From contig VAXR01000127.1 in NCBI GenBank assembly GCA_005885165.1, positions 1-12,504 on the forward strand: a stretch of 12,504 nt of DNA, read 5' to 3'. Each line of letters begins with the position of its first letter. The first letter of the stretch is position 1. Positions 5,884 through 12,504 of the stretch are shown in pieces. The notes under the pieces are model-generated. The model was given only the letters and a program-made list of their open reading frames with translations. It had not been told where the DNA came from and made no database searches. This DNA is from Actinomycetota bacterium. GTDB taxonomy: Bacteria; Actinomycetota; Thermoleophilia; Solirubrobacterales; Thermoleophilaceae. A program made the position numbers and the translations under genes.

Positions 5884-6243
5884 CTACTGGTCCGGCGCCC
5901 GGACCCGCCCCAGCGCCGCATCGACCGTCGTCTCGATCGGCACCACAGCACCGACGTTCACGAGGTCGAGCACCCGGCTGATGCGCGAGCCCTCGGGGAG
6001 GGCGATCGCCAGCCGCTGCTGCCTGCCGGCCAGCCGCTCGTTCAGGTCGAACACCAAATGCACCCCCGAGCTGTCGAGGTACGTGACCGCCCCGAGGTCG
6101 AGGACCACGCCCGCCGCGTCGTTCGGCACGGCCTCCCCGATGCTGTTGGCGATCATCTTCGCGTTCGAGAGGTCGATGTCGCCCCGGAGCGCCGCCACCA
6201 CGATGTCCCCTTCGGCGCTGATGTCGAGCGGATCGCCGATCAT
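5884..6243 (-). CDS. STAS-domain anti-anti-sigma factor
   Basis: A 119-residue single-domain protein of the SpoIIAA/RsbV type. In partner switching the unphosphorylated form binds an anti-sigma kinase and frees a sigma factor; phosphorylation on a conserved serine stops this. The signature VVLDLGAVTYLDSSGVHLVF is at 46-65, and Ser58 (with neighbour Ser59) is the expected phosphosite. ATG at 6241-6243 overlaps the TGA of the upstream GAF-phosphatase-kinase gene (ATGA), so the two are translationally coupled and probably made in fixed ratio. The upstream protein carries both the phosphatase and the kinase fold expected to act on this serine. No sigma factor is encoded nearby, so the final output is unknown. 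The tail after about residue 105 is short and lacks a further domain. Confidence 0.93.
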   Translation of the reverse strand: MIGDPLDISAEGDIVVAALRGDIDLSNAKMIANSIGEAVPNDAAGVVLDLGAVTYLDSSGVHLVFDLNERLAGRQQRLAIALPEGSRISRVLDLVNVGAVVPIETTVDAALGRVRAPDQ

Positions 6244-7940
6244 CGCTGGGAGGAAGCCTCGCGGATCAGGATCCTTCGCATCTCGACGGCGGTGCCCTGC
6301 TCCCCGCGCTCGATCCGCACGTCGTCCATCAGCTCGCGCATGAGAACGATGCCGCGTCCGCGGTTCTCGCCGCGCGGCTCCCGCCAGCGCCCGTTGTCCC
6401 GCACGGCCACCAGCACGTCCCCGTTCACCAGCCGGCCCTCCACCTCGAACTCGGCGTCGACCGGCCCGTACGCGTGCTCGACCGCGTTGGCGGCAGCCTC
6501 GCCCGCGGCGATCAAGACGTCGTAGGCATCCCCGTCCGGGGCACCGGCTGCCGTGAGCCACTCGCGCAGCGCGACGCGCATCGGCGACAGCGAGTCGGGC
6601 ACGGCCGGCAGCCGCAGCGTGACCCGCTCCGGGCGGATCCCGGCGAGGCGAACGGCGAGCGCGGCCACGTCGTCGGCGGTGCGACCGAACCGGCCCACCA
6701 GTCGCGAGAGCAGCTCGTCGGGGTCGCGGGGAGCATGGCGCGCTTCGTGGGCGAGAGCGTCCATCCCCTCCTCGATAGTGCGGTCGCGGCGCTCGACGAG
6801 CCCATCCGTGTAGAGGAGAATCGTGTCGCCCGTTTCAAGGGTGACGTGGGAGTCCTGGTAGCGCGGCGTGAGCACAGCGCCGATCGGCGCTGTGCGCGGC
6901 GCGGGCAGGTAGTGGGGATCTCCGTTCGCCGGGATCACGAGCGGCGGAGGATGCCCCGCCAGAGCGTAGGTCAGCTCGCGCGTGCTGGAGTCGAGCACCG
7001 CGTAGGCGAGCGTCGCCATCTCGCGCTGCTGCATCCCCCGCGCCAGCCTGTCGAGCCGGGTCAGCACAGTGGCGGGCCGGTCGCCCTCGATCCCGTACGC
7101 GCGGAGCGCCATCCGGAGCTGCCCCATCACCGCCGCGGCGCGCAGACCGCGGCTCACCACGTCCCCCATCGCCAGGCCTACGAGCCCTGACCCAAGCTCG
7201 AGGACGTCGTACCAGTCGCCTCCCACCACCGCCTGGTCCGCCGCCGGCAGGTACCGGAACGCCATCCCAATGCCGGGGATCGACGGCAGCCGGCCGGGCA
7301 GCAGGGCGAGCTGGAGCTGCTCGGCCGCGCTGTGCTGCCGGGCGCGGTCGATAGCGAGCGCGATCCGGTCGGCCGCCAGCTCGAGCATGGTGATCTCGTC
7401 GCCGCTGAAGCTGCGCGGCTCGAGCGTGCCGACGTGCAGCACGCCGAGCGACTCCCCGTCGATCAGGAGCGGAACGCCGAGGAGGGAGCGGACCCCCTTC
7501 TCCCGGAGGATTGGGTTGAGGACGGCCGAGTGGTCGACCTCCTCGAGCACCACCGGTTGCCGCTCCGCCGCGATCCGGCCCGCGAATCCGGCTCCCATCG
7601 GGATCCGCACGCCGCGCGCGACCTCCCCCTCGAGCCCGCTAGCCGCCCGCGCGACCAGCGCCTCTCCCTCGGGGTCGAGCAGGAGGATGGCCGCGGTGTC
7701 GGCCTGCAGCACCGCGCGCACGCGCTCGAGCAGCGCTCCGAGCACCTCCTCGCCGAACGTCACGTGCGAGAGCGCGACCTCGGTGATGCTCTGGAGCTGC
7801 TGGACCTGCTCCACCCGCTGCTCGGCGGCCGCGCGGGCCTCGCGCTCGGCCTCGTAGAGGCTGCGGAGCTCCGCCAGCGCCGCCTCGAGCCCTTCGGTTC
7901 GACCTCCCAGCGGCTCCTCGCTCGAGCGCCCCTGTGCCAC
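6240..7940 (-). CDS. GAF - PP2C (SpoIIE/RsbU) phosphatase - RsbW-like kinase fusion protein
   Basis: A 566-residue soluble signalling protein that joins the opposing enzymes of a partner-switching module. A coiled-coil segment (about 16-50) precedes a GAF sensor domain (about 52-200, with GAGFAGRIAAERQPVVLEEV and RSLLGVPLL). The SpoIIE/RsbU-type phosphatase spans about 205-435, with metal-binding Asp242 (GGDWYD), Asp260 (GDVVSRG), Asp379 (YTDGLVE) and Asp423/424 (TADDVA). The common histidine of GDVVGHG is replaced (SRG). The C-terminal HATPase_c domain (about 440-558) has N-box Glu481 and Asn485 in GEAAANAVEHAY, DNG at 515-517 and GRGIVLM at 528-534, as in serine kinases acting on STAS proteins. 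No membrane segment is seen. GTG at 7938-7940 starts 9 bp after the upstream gene's stop. The stop overlaps the STAS start, marking it as the likely substrate. The GAF ligand is unknown. Confidence 0.95.
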   Translation of the reverse strand: MAQGRSSEEPLGGRTEGLEAALAELRSLYEAEREARAAAEQRVEQVQQLQSITEVALSHVTFGEEVLGALLERVRAVLQADTAAILLLDPEGEALVARAASGLEGEVARGVRIPMGAGFAGRIAAERQPVVLEEVDHSAVLNPILREKGVRSLLGVPLLIDGESLGVLHVGTLEPRSFSGDEITMLELAADRIALAIDRARQHSAAEQLQLALLPGRLPSIPGIGMAFRYLPAADQAVVGGDWYDVLELGSGLVGLAMGDVVSRGLRAAAVMGQLRMALRAYGIEGDRPATVLTRLDRLARGMQQREMATLAYAVLDSSTRELTYALAGHPPPLVIPANGDPHYLPAPRTAPIGAVLTPRYQDSHVTLETGDTILLYTDGLVERRDRTIEEGMDALAHEARHAPRDPDELLSRLVGRFGRTADDVAALAVRLAGIRPERVTLRLPAVPDSLSPMRVALREWLTAAGAPDGDAYDVLIAAGEAAANAVEHAYGPVDAEFEVEGRLVNGDVLVAVRDNGRWREPRGENRGRGIVLMRELMDDVRIERGEQGTAVEMRRILIREASSQR

Positions 7941-7949
7941 GGCCGAAGG

Positions 7950-8462
7950 CTAGCCCGCCGGCCGGTCTGCCAGAGCGGCTGCCTGCCGCCGGTGGTGTCG
8001 ATATTGCAGCGGGCCGTTGAAGATCCGGTCCATGAACCCGTACGTGCGGTCGTACGCCCAGCCCAGCAGGAGGACCTTCACGTGCACCGTGGCGACCACG
8101 TCGCGCACCGGCTCGGGAGGCTCGCCGTTCAGCTCGGCGCCGCCGAGCATGTGCGACAGCTCGATGAAGCGCTCGATCTTCGCCTGCCGCGCCCGCTGCT
8201 CGAGCTCTTCCCAGTTCGGCGCCAGCTCGTGGCGGTAGAACGAGTCGGCGTCGACCCCCCGCGCCCGCAGCCAGCGCAGATCGGCGGTCGCGTCCGACGC
8301 GAACACGTCGCGGCAGAGCGCGCTCAGTTGAAACTCCCCGGATGACGTGCGGTAGACCTCACGCGTCTCCTCGAGCTCGCGCTCGACGAACTCCCGCGCC
8401 TCGTCGTCCGCCAAGCGTCGGCTGAAGCTGCGCTTGTCCCTGCGCGCCCTGCGTAGCCTCAT
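7950..8462 (-). CDS. Hypothetical protein upstream of the phosphatase-kinase gene
   Basis: A 170-residue protein that I do not recognise. The first 15 residues are strongly basic (MRLRRARRDKRSFSRR), followed by a charged, probably helical region (to about 60, rich in Glu/Arg) with a single cysteine at about residue 50. The C-terminal part (about 118-160) has VRDVVATVHVKVLLLGWAYD and aromatic/His-rich GPLQYRHHRR. No signal peptide, convincing membrane segment or catalytic motif is visible. ATG at 8460-8462 lacks a good Shine-Dalgarno; TACGAT about a dozen bases upstream could be a -10 element. It ends 9 bp before the GAF-phosphatase-kinase gene, so it likely belongs to that operon and may serve the same signalling pathway, which is an inference from spacing only. 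Coding status rests on the long frame, GC-rich third positions and tight packing. Confidence 0.75.
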   Translation of the reverse strand: MRLRRARRDKRSFSRRLADDEAREFVERELEETREVYRTSSGEFQLSALCRDVFASDATADLRWLRARGVDADSFYRHELAPNWEELEQRARQAKIERFIELSHMLGGAELNGEPPEPVRDVVATVHVKVLLLGWAYDRTYGFMDRIFNGPLQYRHHRRQAAALADRPAG

Positions 8463-8478
8463 GCCGCTTGGGATCGTA

Positions 8479-8490
8479 CCCCTACTGGGG
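8479..8490 (-). other. Short hairpin between ligD and the hypothetical gene
   Basis: CCCC (8479-8482) and GGGG (8487-8490) flank TACT in the 32-bp gap after ligD. The 4-bp stem has no U tract. It might weakly attenuate read-through or be chance; it also overlaps the possible promoter of the hypothetical gene. Confidence 0.2.
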
Positions 8491-8494
8491 CGGG

Positions 8495-11032
8495 CTATAA
8501 CTCAGGCAATTCCTGTTTCAGCGTGAGAACGGGGGCAAACAGGTCCCCCATCTCCTCCACACGCTCGAGGAGCTGGCCCGACTCGAACGAGAGCGGGTTC
8601 GCGGACCGCTTGCGCGAGGCGCGCTCAACCTCGTCCCAGGTGACCGGGGTGGAGACCGTCGGGCGCTCCTTGGCCCGAAGCGAGTACACGCACACGGTCG
8701 TCTTGTGGTCGTCGTTCTGGCTCCAGTCGACCAGGACCTTCCCGCGGCGGAGCGTCTTGGTCATCCGCGACACCACGAGCTTCGGGTGCTGCTTCTCCAG
8801 GAGCTCCGCGACGGCCTTCGCGAACGGCTTCGTCTCCCTGTAGGTCACCTCGGTGTTGAGCGGGACGTACACCTGGAGCCCCTTCGAGCCCGAGGTCTTG
8901 GCGAAGGTCTCGAGACCGACGCCCTCGAAGAGCTCGCGCACCCAGAGCCCGACCTTGCAGCAGTCCACGATCGTTGCGGGCGCTCCGGGATCGAGGTCGA
9001 ACACCATCATCGTCGGCCGATCGATCGCGGAGGCGAGCGAGAGCGAGGTGTGCAGCTCGAGGTCCGCCAGGTTCGCGGCCCAGACGAGCGTGGGCAGGTC
9101 GTTCGCCAGGCAGAAGTCGATGTTGCGCCGATTGTGGCGGCTCCAGATCGCGGCGGTCTCGACCCAGTCGGGCCGGTGCGACGGGCACTGCTTCTCGTAG
9201 AAGAACTGGCCCTCGACGCCGTCGGGGTAGCGCTTCATGGTGAGCGGCCGGCCGTGCAGGTGCGGGATCAGGACCGGCGACACCCGCGCGTAGTAGTCGA
9301 TCACCTCGCCCTTGGTGAAGCCAGGCTTCGGATAGAGGACCTTGTCGAGGTTCGACAGGCGGATGTCGCGGCCGTCGACGGTCACCTCCACCGCCCCGCC
9401 CTGGAGCGTGCGGAGCGGCCCCAGGACGGTGTCCGCCGCGGACGGCGTCTCGCCGGCCAGCGCCGCGGGGCCCTCCTCGGAGTCCACCCTGGCCTCGCCC
9501 TCGCCCAGCACGACGTCGGCGGGATCGACGTCGACCAGTCCCTTGTACGCGGGGTGGCGGAGGATCATCTCCGCGGTCCACTCGGTGAACTCGACCTCGC
9601 ATACGAGCTCGGGCGCAGCATGGATCGCGCCGCGGGGCGGCCTCGGCTCGCCGGTGAACGGCGTCCGCGAGCGGCGAAGCTCCGCGAGCTTGCGTTCCAG
9701 GTAGTCGAGGTCGCGCTCCTTGAAGCCGGTGCCGACCCGGCCGGCGTAGCGGAGGTTCCGCTCCGAGTCGTAGTAGCCCACGAGCAGCGCCCCGATCCGG
9801 TTCTCGCGCTTGCCCTCCCCGGGCATCCAGCCGCCGATCACGAGCTCCTGGTGGCGCTTGTTCTTGACCTTCACCCACGCGCCGCTGCGCCGGCCGGGCT
9901 CGTAACGGCTGTCGAGCCGCTTGGCGACCACGCCCTCGAGTCCCTGCTCGGCGCTCGCCCGCCGGAGCGCCGTCCCCTCGCCCCGGTGCCACACCGGGGT
10001 CCGCCAGGCGGGCCCCTCGAGCACCAGGTCGTCGAGCTTGGCTCGGCGCTCCTCGTACGGGAGGTCCATCAGGGAATGCCCGTCCAGGTAGAGCAGGTCG
10101 AAGATCAGGTAGGTGGCGGGGATGGCCTTCGACTGTCGCTTGATCTGGCTCTCTCCCGTCAGGTGCATCCGCCGCTGGAGGCGCTCGAAGCTCGGCCGGC
10201 CGTCCTCTCCGAAGGCCACGATCTCGCCGTCCAGGACGGCGCTCTGCGAGCCGAGGGCGCGTCCGAGCGGCCGCAGCTCGGGGTACTTCGAGGTGATGTC
10301 GGTGAGGCGCCTGCCCTCGATGTGCATCCGGCCCGGCTGCGAGTAGACGATCGCGCGAATCCCGTCCCACTTGATCTCGAAGCCCCACTCCTTCTGGCTC
10401 CTGGGGAGCTCGCCCGGCCGGGCGAGCATCGGAACGATCCGCTCGGGCATCGGCTCCCGGCCGGGATCCGCCGGCGGGTCCATGCGGTGGATCATCCAGT
10501 CCTTCTCCGAGCCGGTCCGGAAGAGGGCGTACTTGCCTTGGAGGCGCTCCCCCTCGAAGGTGAGGATCACCTCGTCGTCGCGGAACTTCTCGGCGTCGTA
10601 GGTGCCGGTGTCCCAGATCTTGATCGTCCCCGCGCCGTACTCGCCCTTCGGGATCTCGCCCTCGAACTCGAGGTACTCGAGCGGGTGGTCCTCCGTCCGC
10701 ACCGCCAGGCGGTTCTCCTTCGGGTCGTCCGGGATCCCGTTGGGGACCGCCCAGGACGAGAGCACGCCGTCGCGCTCGAGGCGGAGGTCCCAGTGGAGCC
10801 GGCGGGCGCTGTGCTCGTGGACTACGAACCTCGGCGTGGTGCGGCTCTTCCGGCGGGCGCGGGGCTTCGCCGGGGTGCGCTTCCGCCCGCCGTCCTTGGT
10901 GGCCGCGCGCTTTCCAGCGCCGTCCTTTGCGGCCGTCGCCTTGCCCCCGCGCTTCTTCCCGGCCTTCGCGCTCGGCTCCGGCGTGCGCCGGAAGTTCCGC
11001 TTCTCCTTGTACGCGCGAAGCCGGTCGGCCAC
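8495..11032 (-). CDS. ligD: LigD, multifunctional ATP-dependent DNA ligase for end joining
   Basis: An 845-residue enzyme of bacterial non-homologous end joining, which processes, fills and seals double-strand breaks, normally with Ku. Domain order is phosphoesterase-ligase-polymerase, as in Pseudomonas rather than mycobacteria. The 3'-phosphoesterase (about 66-185) has His72, His74, His80, Asp82 and Arg84 in HEHSARRLHWDLR plus His116. The ligase (about 195-510) has catalytic Lys221 in KWDG, LDGE at 267-270, GVVAKR at 367-372 and WVKVK at 386-390. The primase-polymerase (about 555-840) has FDLDP with Asp679 and Asp681, SGSKGLQ at 714-720 and Asp769 in VDWSQ. Residues 21-64 form a Lys/Arg/Ala-rich, likely disordered segment. 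The start chosen is GTG at 11030-11032 (MADRLRAYKEKRNFRRTPEP, typical); a TTG 60 bases further up adds unconserved residues. No Ku gene is in the window. Confidence 0.97.
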   Translation of the reverse strand: MADRLRAYKEKRNFRRTPEPSAKAGKKRGGKATAAKDGAGKRAATKDGGRKRTPAKPRARRKSRTTPRFVVHEHSARRLHWDLRLERDGVLSSWAVPNGIPDDPKENRLAVRTEDHPLEYLEFEGEIPKGEYGAGTIKIWDTGTYDAEKFRDDEVILTFEGERLQGKYALFRTGSEKDWMIHRMDPPADPGREPMPERIVPMLARPGELPRSQKEWGFEIKWDGIRAIVYSQPGRMHIEGRRLTDITSKYPELRPLGRALGSQSAVLDGEIVAFGEDGRPSFERLQRRMHLTGESQIKRQSKAIPATYLIFDLLYLDGHSLMDLPYEERRAKLDDLVLEGPAWRTPVWHRGEGTALRRASAEQGLEGVVAKRLDSRYEPGRRSGAWVKVKNKRHQELVIGGWMPGEGKRENRIGALLVGYYDSERNLRYAGRVGTGFKERDLDYLERKLAELRRSRTPFTGEPRPPRGAIHAAPELVCEVEFTEWTAEMILRHPAYKGLVDVDPADVVLGEGEARVDSEEGPAALAGETPSAADTVLGPLRTLQGGAVEVTVDGRDIRLSNLDKVLYPKPGFTKGEVIDYYARVSPVLIPHLHGRPLTMKRYPDGVEGQFFYEKQCPSHRPDWVETAAIWSRHNRRNIDFCLANDLPTLVWAANLADLELHTSLSLASAIDRPTMMVFDLDPGAPATIVDCCKVGLWVRELFEGVGLETFAKTSGSKGLQVYVPLNTEVTYRETKPFAKAVAELLEKQHPKLVVSRMTKTLRRGKVLVDWSQNDDHKTTVCVYSLRAKERPTVSTPVTWDEVERASRKRSANPLSFESGQLLERVEEMGDLFAPVLTLKQELPEL

Positions 11033-11100
11033 TGTTCCGTCAACGGTACCCGGGCTGCCGCCGCGAACCGCTCCGACCGCGTGCACGTACAACTCCGCAG

Positions 11101-11127
11101 CGCGTCTTCAGCAAACGCTGAGACGCG
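11101..11127. promoter_or_regulatory. Strong hairpin/dyad between ligD and the SCO1 gene
   Basis: CGCGTCT (11101-11107) pairs with AGACGCG (11121-11127), and after a one-base bulge (T at 11108) CAGC (11109-11112) pairs with GCTG (11117-11120), leaving loop AAAC. The 11-bp stem lies in the 119-bp divergent gap (11033-11151), 24 bases before the SCO1 ATG and 69 before the ligD start. It could be an operator shared by both genes or an upstream RNA fold. TAGCCT at 11133-11138 might be a -10 for the plus-strand gene, with a near-leaderless transcript. No LexA/SOS box was recognised. Confidence 0.45.
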
Positions 11128-11151
11128 TGTCGTAGCCTGACTACCCCCCAG

Positions 11152-11781
11152 ATGTCGCTCAGAGGCAAAACGCTCCCGGCGGCCCTGCTCCTGGCCGCGG
11201 CTGTCGCCGTCGCCGGCTGCGGCTCCTCGAAGCAGGCAAAGCACGACAGCACGTCGTCGCAAAAGGTCTCCCAGTACTCCGGAGCCGTCGCCAACCCGCC
11301 GAAGCCCGCTCCCGCGCTCATCCTCAAGGACTCGACCGGCAAGAAGTTCGACCTCGCGCAGTACCGGGGGAAGACGGTGCTCATCACCTTCCTCTACACG
11401 CACTGCCCGGACGTCTGCCCGCTGATCGCCGGGAACCTCCACACCTCGCTCCTGCAGCTCGGCCCGAAGGCCTCGAACGTGCAGGTCGTGGCCGTGTCGG
11501 CCGACCCGAAGGGCGACACCCCCAAGACCGTCGCCGCCTTCCTGGCAAAGCACCAGCTGACCGGCAAGATGCGCTACCTGATCGGCTCGCGGAAGGCCCT
11601 CGAGAAGGTGTGGCTGCGCTGGGGGATCGTGGCGAAGCCCGATCCAAAGACACCGAACGCCGTCGAGCACTCAGGGCTCGTCTACGGGATCGCCGCCTCA
11701 GGGAAGATCACGACGCTCTACCCGGCGAACTTCAAGCCGGCGGACATCGTGCACGACGTGCCGATCCTGGCAGCCCACTAG
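11152..11781 (+). CDS. SCO1/SenC-family lipoprotein, copper delivery or thiol redox protein
   Basis: A 209-residue extracytoplasmic protein. The N-terminus is a lipoprotein signal peptide: Arg4/Lys6, a hydrophobic core at about 8-21 and lipobox AVAGC with Cys23 as the lipidation site. A Ser/Lys-rich linker leads to a thioredoxin-fold SCO1 domain (about 52-207) with the copper/redox motif HCPDVCP (Cys85, Cys89) and the distal copper ligand His173 in EHSG. SADPKGDTP at 116-124 is also typical. Family members load the CuA centre of cytochrome c oxidase or reduce its cysteines. ATG at 11152 is the start; no Shine-Dalgarno precedes it. A TlpA-like thioredoxin gene begins 6 bp downstream, so the two probably cooperate. 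No cytochrome oxidase gene is in view, so the target is inferred. Confidence 0.95.
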   Translation: MSLRGKTLPAALLLAAAVAVAGCGSSKQAKHDSTSSQKVSQYSGAVANPPKPAPALILKDSTGKKFDLAQYRGKTVLITFLYTHCPDVCPLIAGNLHTSLLQLGPKASNVQVVAVSADPKGDTPKTVAAFLAKHQLTGKMRYLIGSRKALEKVWLRWGIVAKPDPKTPNAVEHSGLVYGIAASGKITTLYPANFKPADIVHDVPILAAH

Positions 11782-11787
11782 CGGCGC

Positions 11788-12297
11788 ATGCGCAGGCGCC
11801 GGATCCCCGCCGTGGCCGTGGTGGCGGTCGCGCTCGTTGCCGCGCTCGTCGTGATCGAGCTCCTGACGAACGGCGGCGGCTCCGAGCCGGCGGGGCGGGC
11901 GGCCCCGGCGCTTCCGCGTGAGGTCCTCACCCAGCCGCGGGTGACGCTCGCCTCGCTGCGCGGCCACCCCGTCCTCGTGAACTTCTGGGCGAGCTGGTGC
12001 GGCCCCTGCAAGCGCGAGGCGAAGCACCTGGCCGCGCTCTCGCACAGGTTGCCGAGCGGGGCGCGGCTGATCGGGGTCGACTGGAACGACGCCCTTCCTG
12101 GCGCCCGTGCGTTCATCCGCCACTACGGGTGGACGTTCCCGAACCTCCGCGACGCGAGCGGGACGGTGGGCAACAACTTCGGCCTGAGCGGCCTGCCGAA
12201 CACCTTCGTGCTGGACAGCCACGGCCGGATCAAGAAGGTCCTGATCGGACCCCAGACCGTGGCGAGCTTCGAGCAGGCGCTGCGGACCGTGGAGTGA
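11788..12297 (+). CDS. TlpA/ResA-like membrane-anchored thioredoxin
   Basis: A 169-residue thiol-disulfide oxidoreductase. Four arginines (2-5) precede a single hydrophobic segment at about 6-27, which should act as a signal anchor holding the protein outside the membrane. The thioredoxin domain (about 45-167) carries NFWASWCGPC with active-site Cys71 and Cys74 and the cis-proline Pro137 in GLPNTF; the fold continues through VLDSHGRIKK. Such proteins reduce cytochrome c apoprotein, or reduce SCO/CuA cysteines. It starts at ATG 11788, 6 bp after the SCO1-like stop and without a ribosome site, implying translational coupling. Pairing with SCO1 suggests a reductant for that protein's Cys85/Cys89, which is inference. 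Length and motifs are normal. Confidence 0.94.
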   Translation: MRRRRIPAVAVVAVALVAALVVIELLTNGGGSEPAGRAAPALPREVLTQPRVTLASLRGHPVLVNFWASWCGPCKREAKHLAALSHRLPSGARLIGVDWNDALPGARAFIRHYGWTFPNLRDASGTVGNNFGLSGLPNTFVLDSHGRIKKVLIGPQTVASFEQALRTVE

Positions 12298-12332
12298 GGC
12301 GCCAGCCGTCGCCGCCGCGCTCACGCGCAGCA

Positions 12333-12371
12333 GTCCTGACTTGACTACACCATGGGTAGCTAACTCAGGAC
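12333..12371. terminator. Long imperfect hairpin between convergent genes, likely bidirectional terminator
   Basis: Two 16-base arms (12333-12348 and 12356-12371) enclose the loop ACCATGG. GTCCTGA pairs with TCAGGAC and CTAC with GTAG; between them TTG faces TAA (two A-U and one wobble), with mismatches at two positions only, giving 14 pairs of 16. It begins 35 bases after the thioredoxin gene and ends 21 bases before the stop of the opposing kinase gene, where a two-way terminator is expected. No U tract is present on either side. The remainder of 12298-12392 shows no gene. Confidence 0.5.
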
Positions 12372-12392
12372 AGCTGCTCGGGCGCTGGAGAG

Positions 12393-12504
12393 CTAGGCGT
12401 CCGAGCGCGGCAGCGCGACGGTGAAGCGCCCGCCCGGAGCGGGCTCGGCCACCACCTCTCCCCCGACCTGACGCGCCAGCCGGCGCGCGAGCGCGAGGCC
12501 GAGA
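12393..12504 (-). CDS. Sensor histidine kinase, C-terminal fragment cut by window edge
   Basis: Only the last 36 residues are visible. LGLALARRLARQVGGEVVAE followed by PAPGGRFTVALPRSDA is the characteristic end of a HATPase_c domain: the G2 box helix, the GG turn, then the closing strands that read 'GG.F.v.LP'. Such proteins phosphorylate a response regulator. The stop is TAG at 12393-12395; the sensor, dimerisation and ATP-binding N-box regions lie beyond base 12504. It is convergent with the SCO1/TlpA-like genes, so operon membership with them is excluded. The signal sensed cannot be told. A non-signalling GHKL ATPase is less likely given the sequence. Confidence 0.8.
   Translation of the reverse strand, partial: LGLALARRLARQVGGEVVAEPAPGGRFTVALPRSDA

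Noticed and set aside
11033..11092. Upstream TTG start for ligD adding 20 residues
   Set aside because: LigD homology begins at the GTG at 11032 (MADRLRAYKEKRNF); the extra residues are Gly/Val-rich and unconserved.
8705..11140. Very long plus-strand open frame opposite ligD
   Set aside because: It is antisense to a fully conserved LigD and its translation is low-complexity Arg/Leu/Glu/Ala sequence with no domain; high GC leaves antisense frames open by chance.

Overview
The window is a very GC-rich stretch of bacterial chromosome. It uses many GTG starts, and several genes lack a clear Shine-Dalgarno sequence. Gene content and protein style (pdxST, an M29 aminopeptidase, a GAF-phosphatase-kinase regulator, LigD in the PE-ligase-polymerase order, a SCO1/TlpA pair) suggest a high-GC actinobacterium, perhaps Thermoleophilia (Solirubrobacterales/Gaiellales). 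That placement is inference from protein resemblance, not from a marker gene. Both edges cut genes: an M29 aminopeptidase at the left and a sensor histidine kinase at the right.

Layout. (1) 1-2391, minus strand: pdxS, pdxT and a truncated M29 aminopeptidase, read in that order; the first two make pyridoxal 5'-phosphate. (2) 2392-2672: a divergent control region with an unusual 40-bp dyad and four related 10-bp motifs 30-33 bp apart. (3) 2673-3152, plus strand: a small secreted protein of unknown function, ending at a GC hairpin against the convergent next gene. (4) 3188-5748, minus strand: an XRE regulator and a nucleotidyltransferase (a likely toxin-antitoxin-type pair with an AT-rich promoter), then a glucose-1-dehydrogenase-like SDR and an RpiR-family regulator. 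(5) 5884-8462, minus strand: a hypothetical protein, a GAF-PP2C-HATPase three-domain protein and a STAS anti-anti-sigma factor, packed as one operon with a likely terminator. (6) 8495-11032, minus strand: LigD, the multifunctional end-joining ligase; no Ku gene is visible. (7) 11152-12297, plus strand: a SCO1/SenC lipoprotein and a TlpA-like thioredoxin 6 bp apart, likely handling copper or thiol chemistry outside the membrane. (8) 12393-12504, minus strand: the C-terminal end of a histidine kinase, separated from the thioredoxin gene by a long imperfect hairpin.

Most genes belong to known families. The least explained items are the dyad and repeat array before the secreted-protein gene, the in-frame TGA junction between the XRE and nucleotidyltransferase genes, the phosphatase-kinase fusion coupled to its presumed STAS substrate, and the hairpin between ligD and the SCO1 gene. 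I see no clear evidence of a wholly new system, and no rRNA, tRNA, CRISPR array or insertion sequence.
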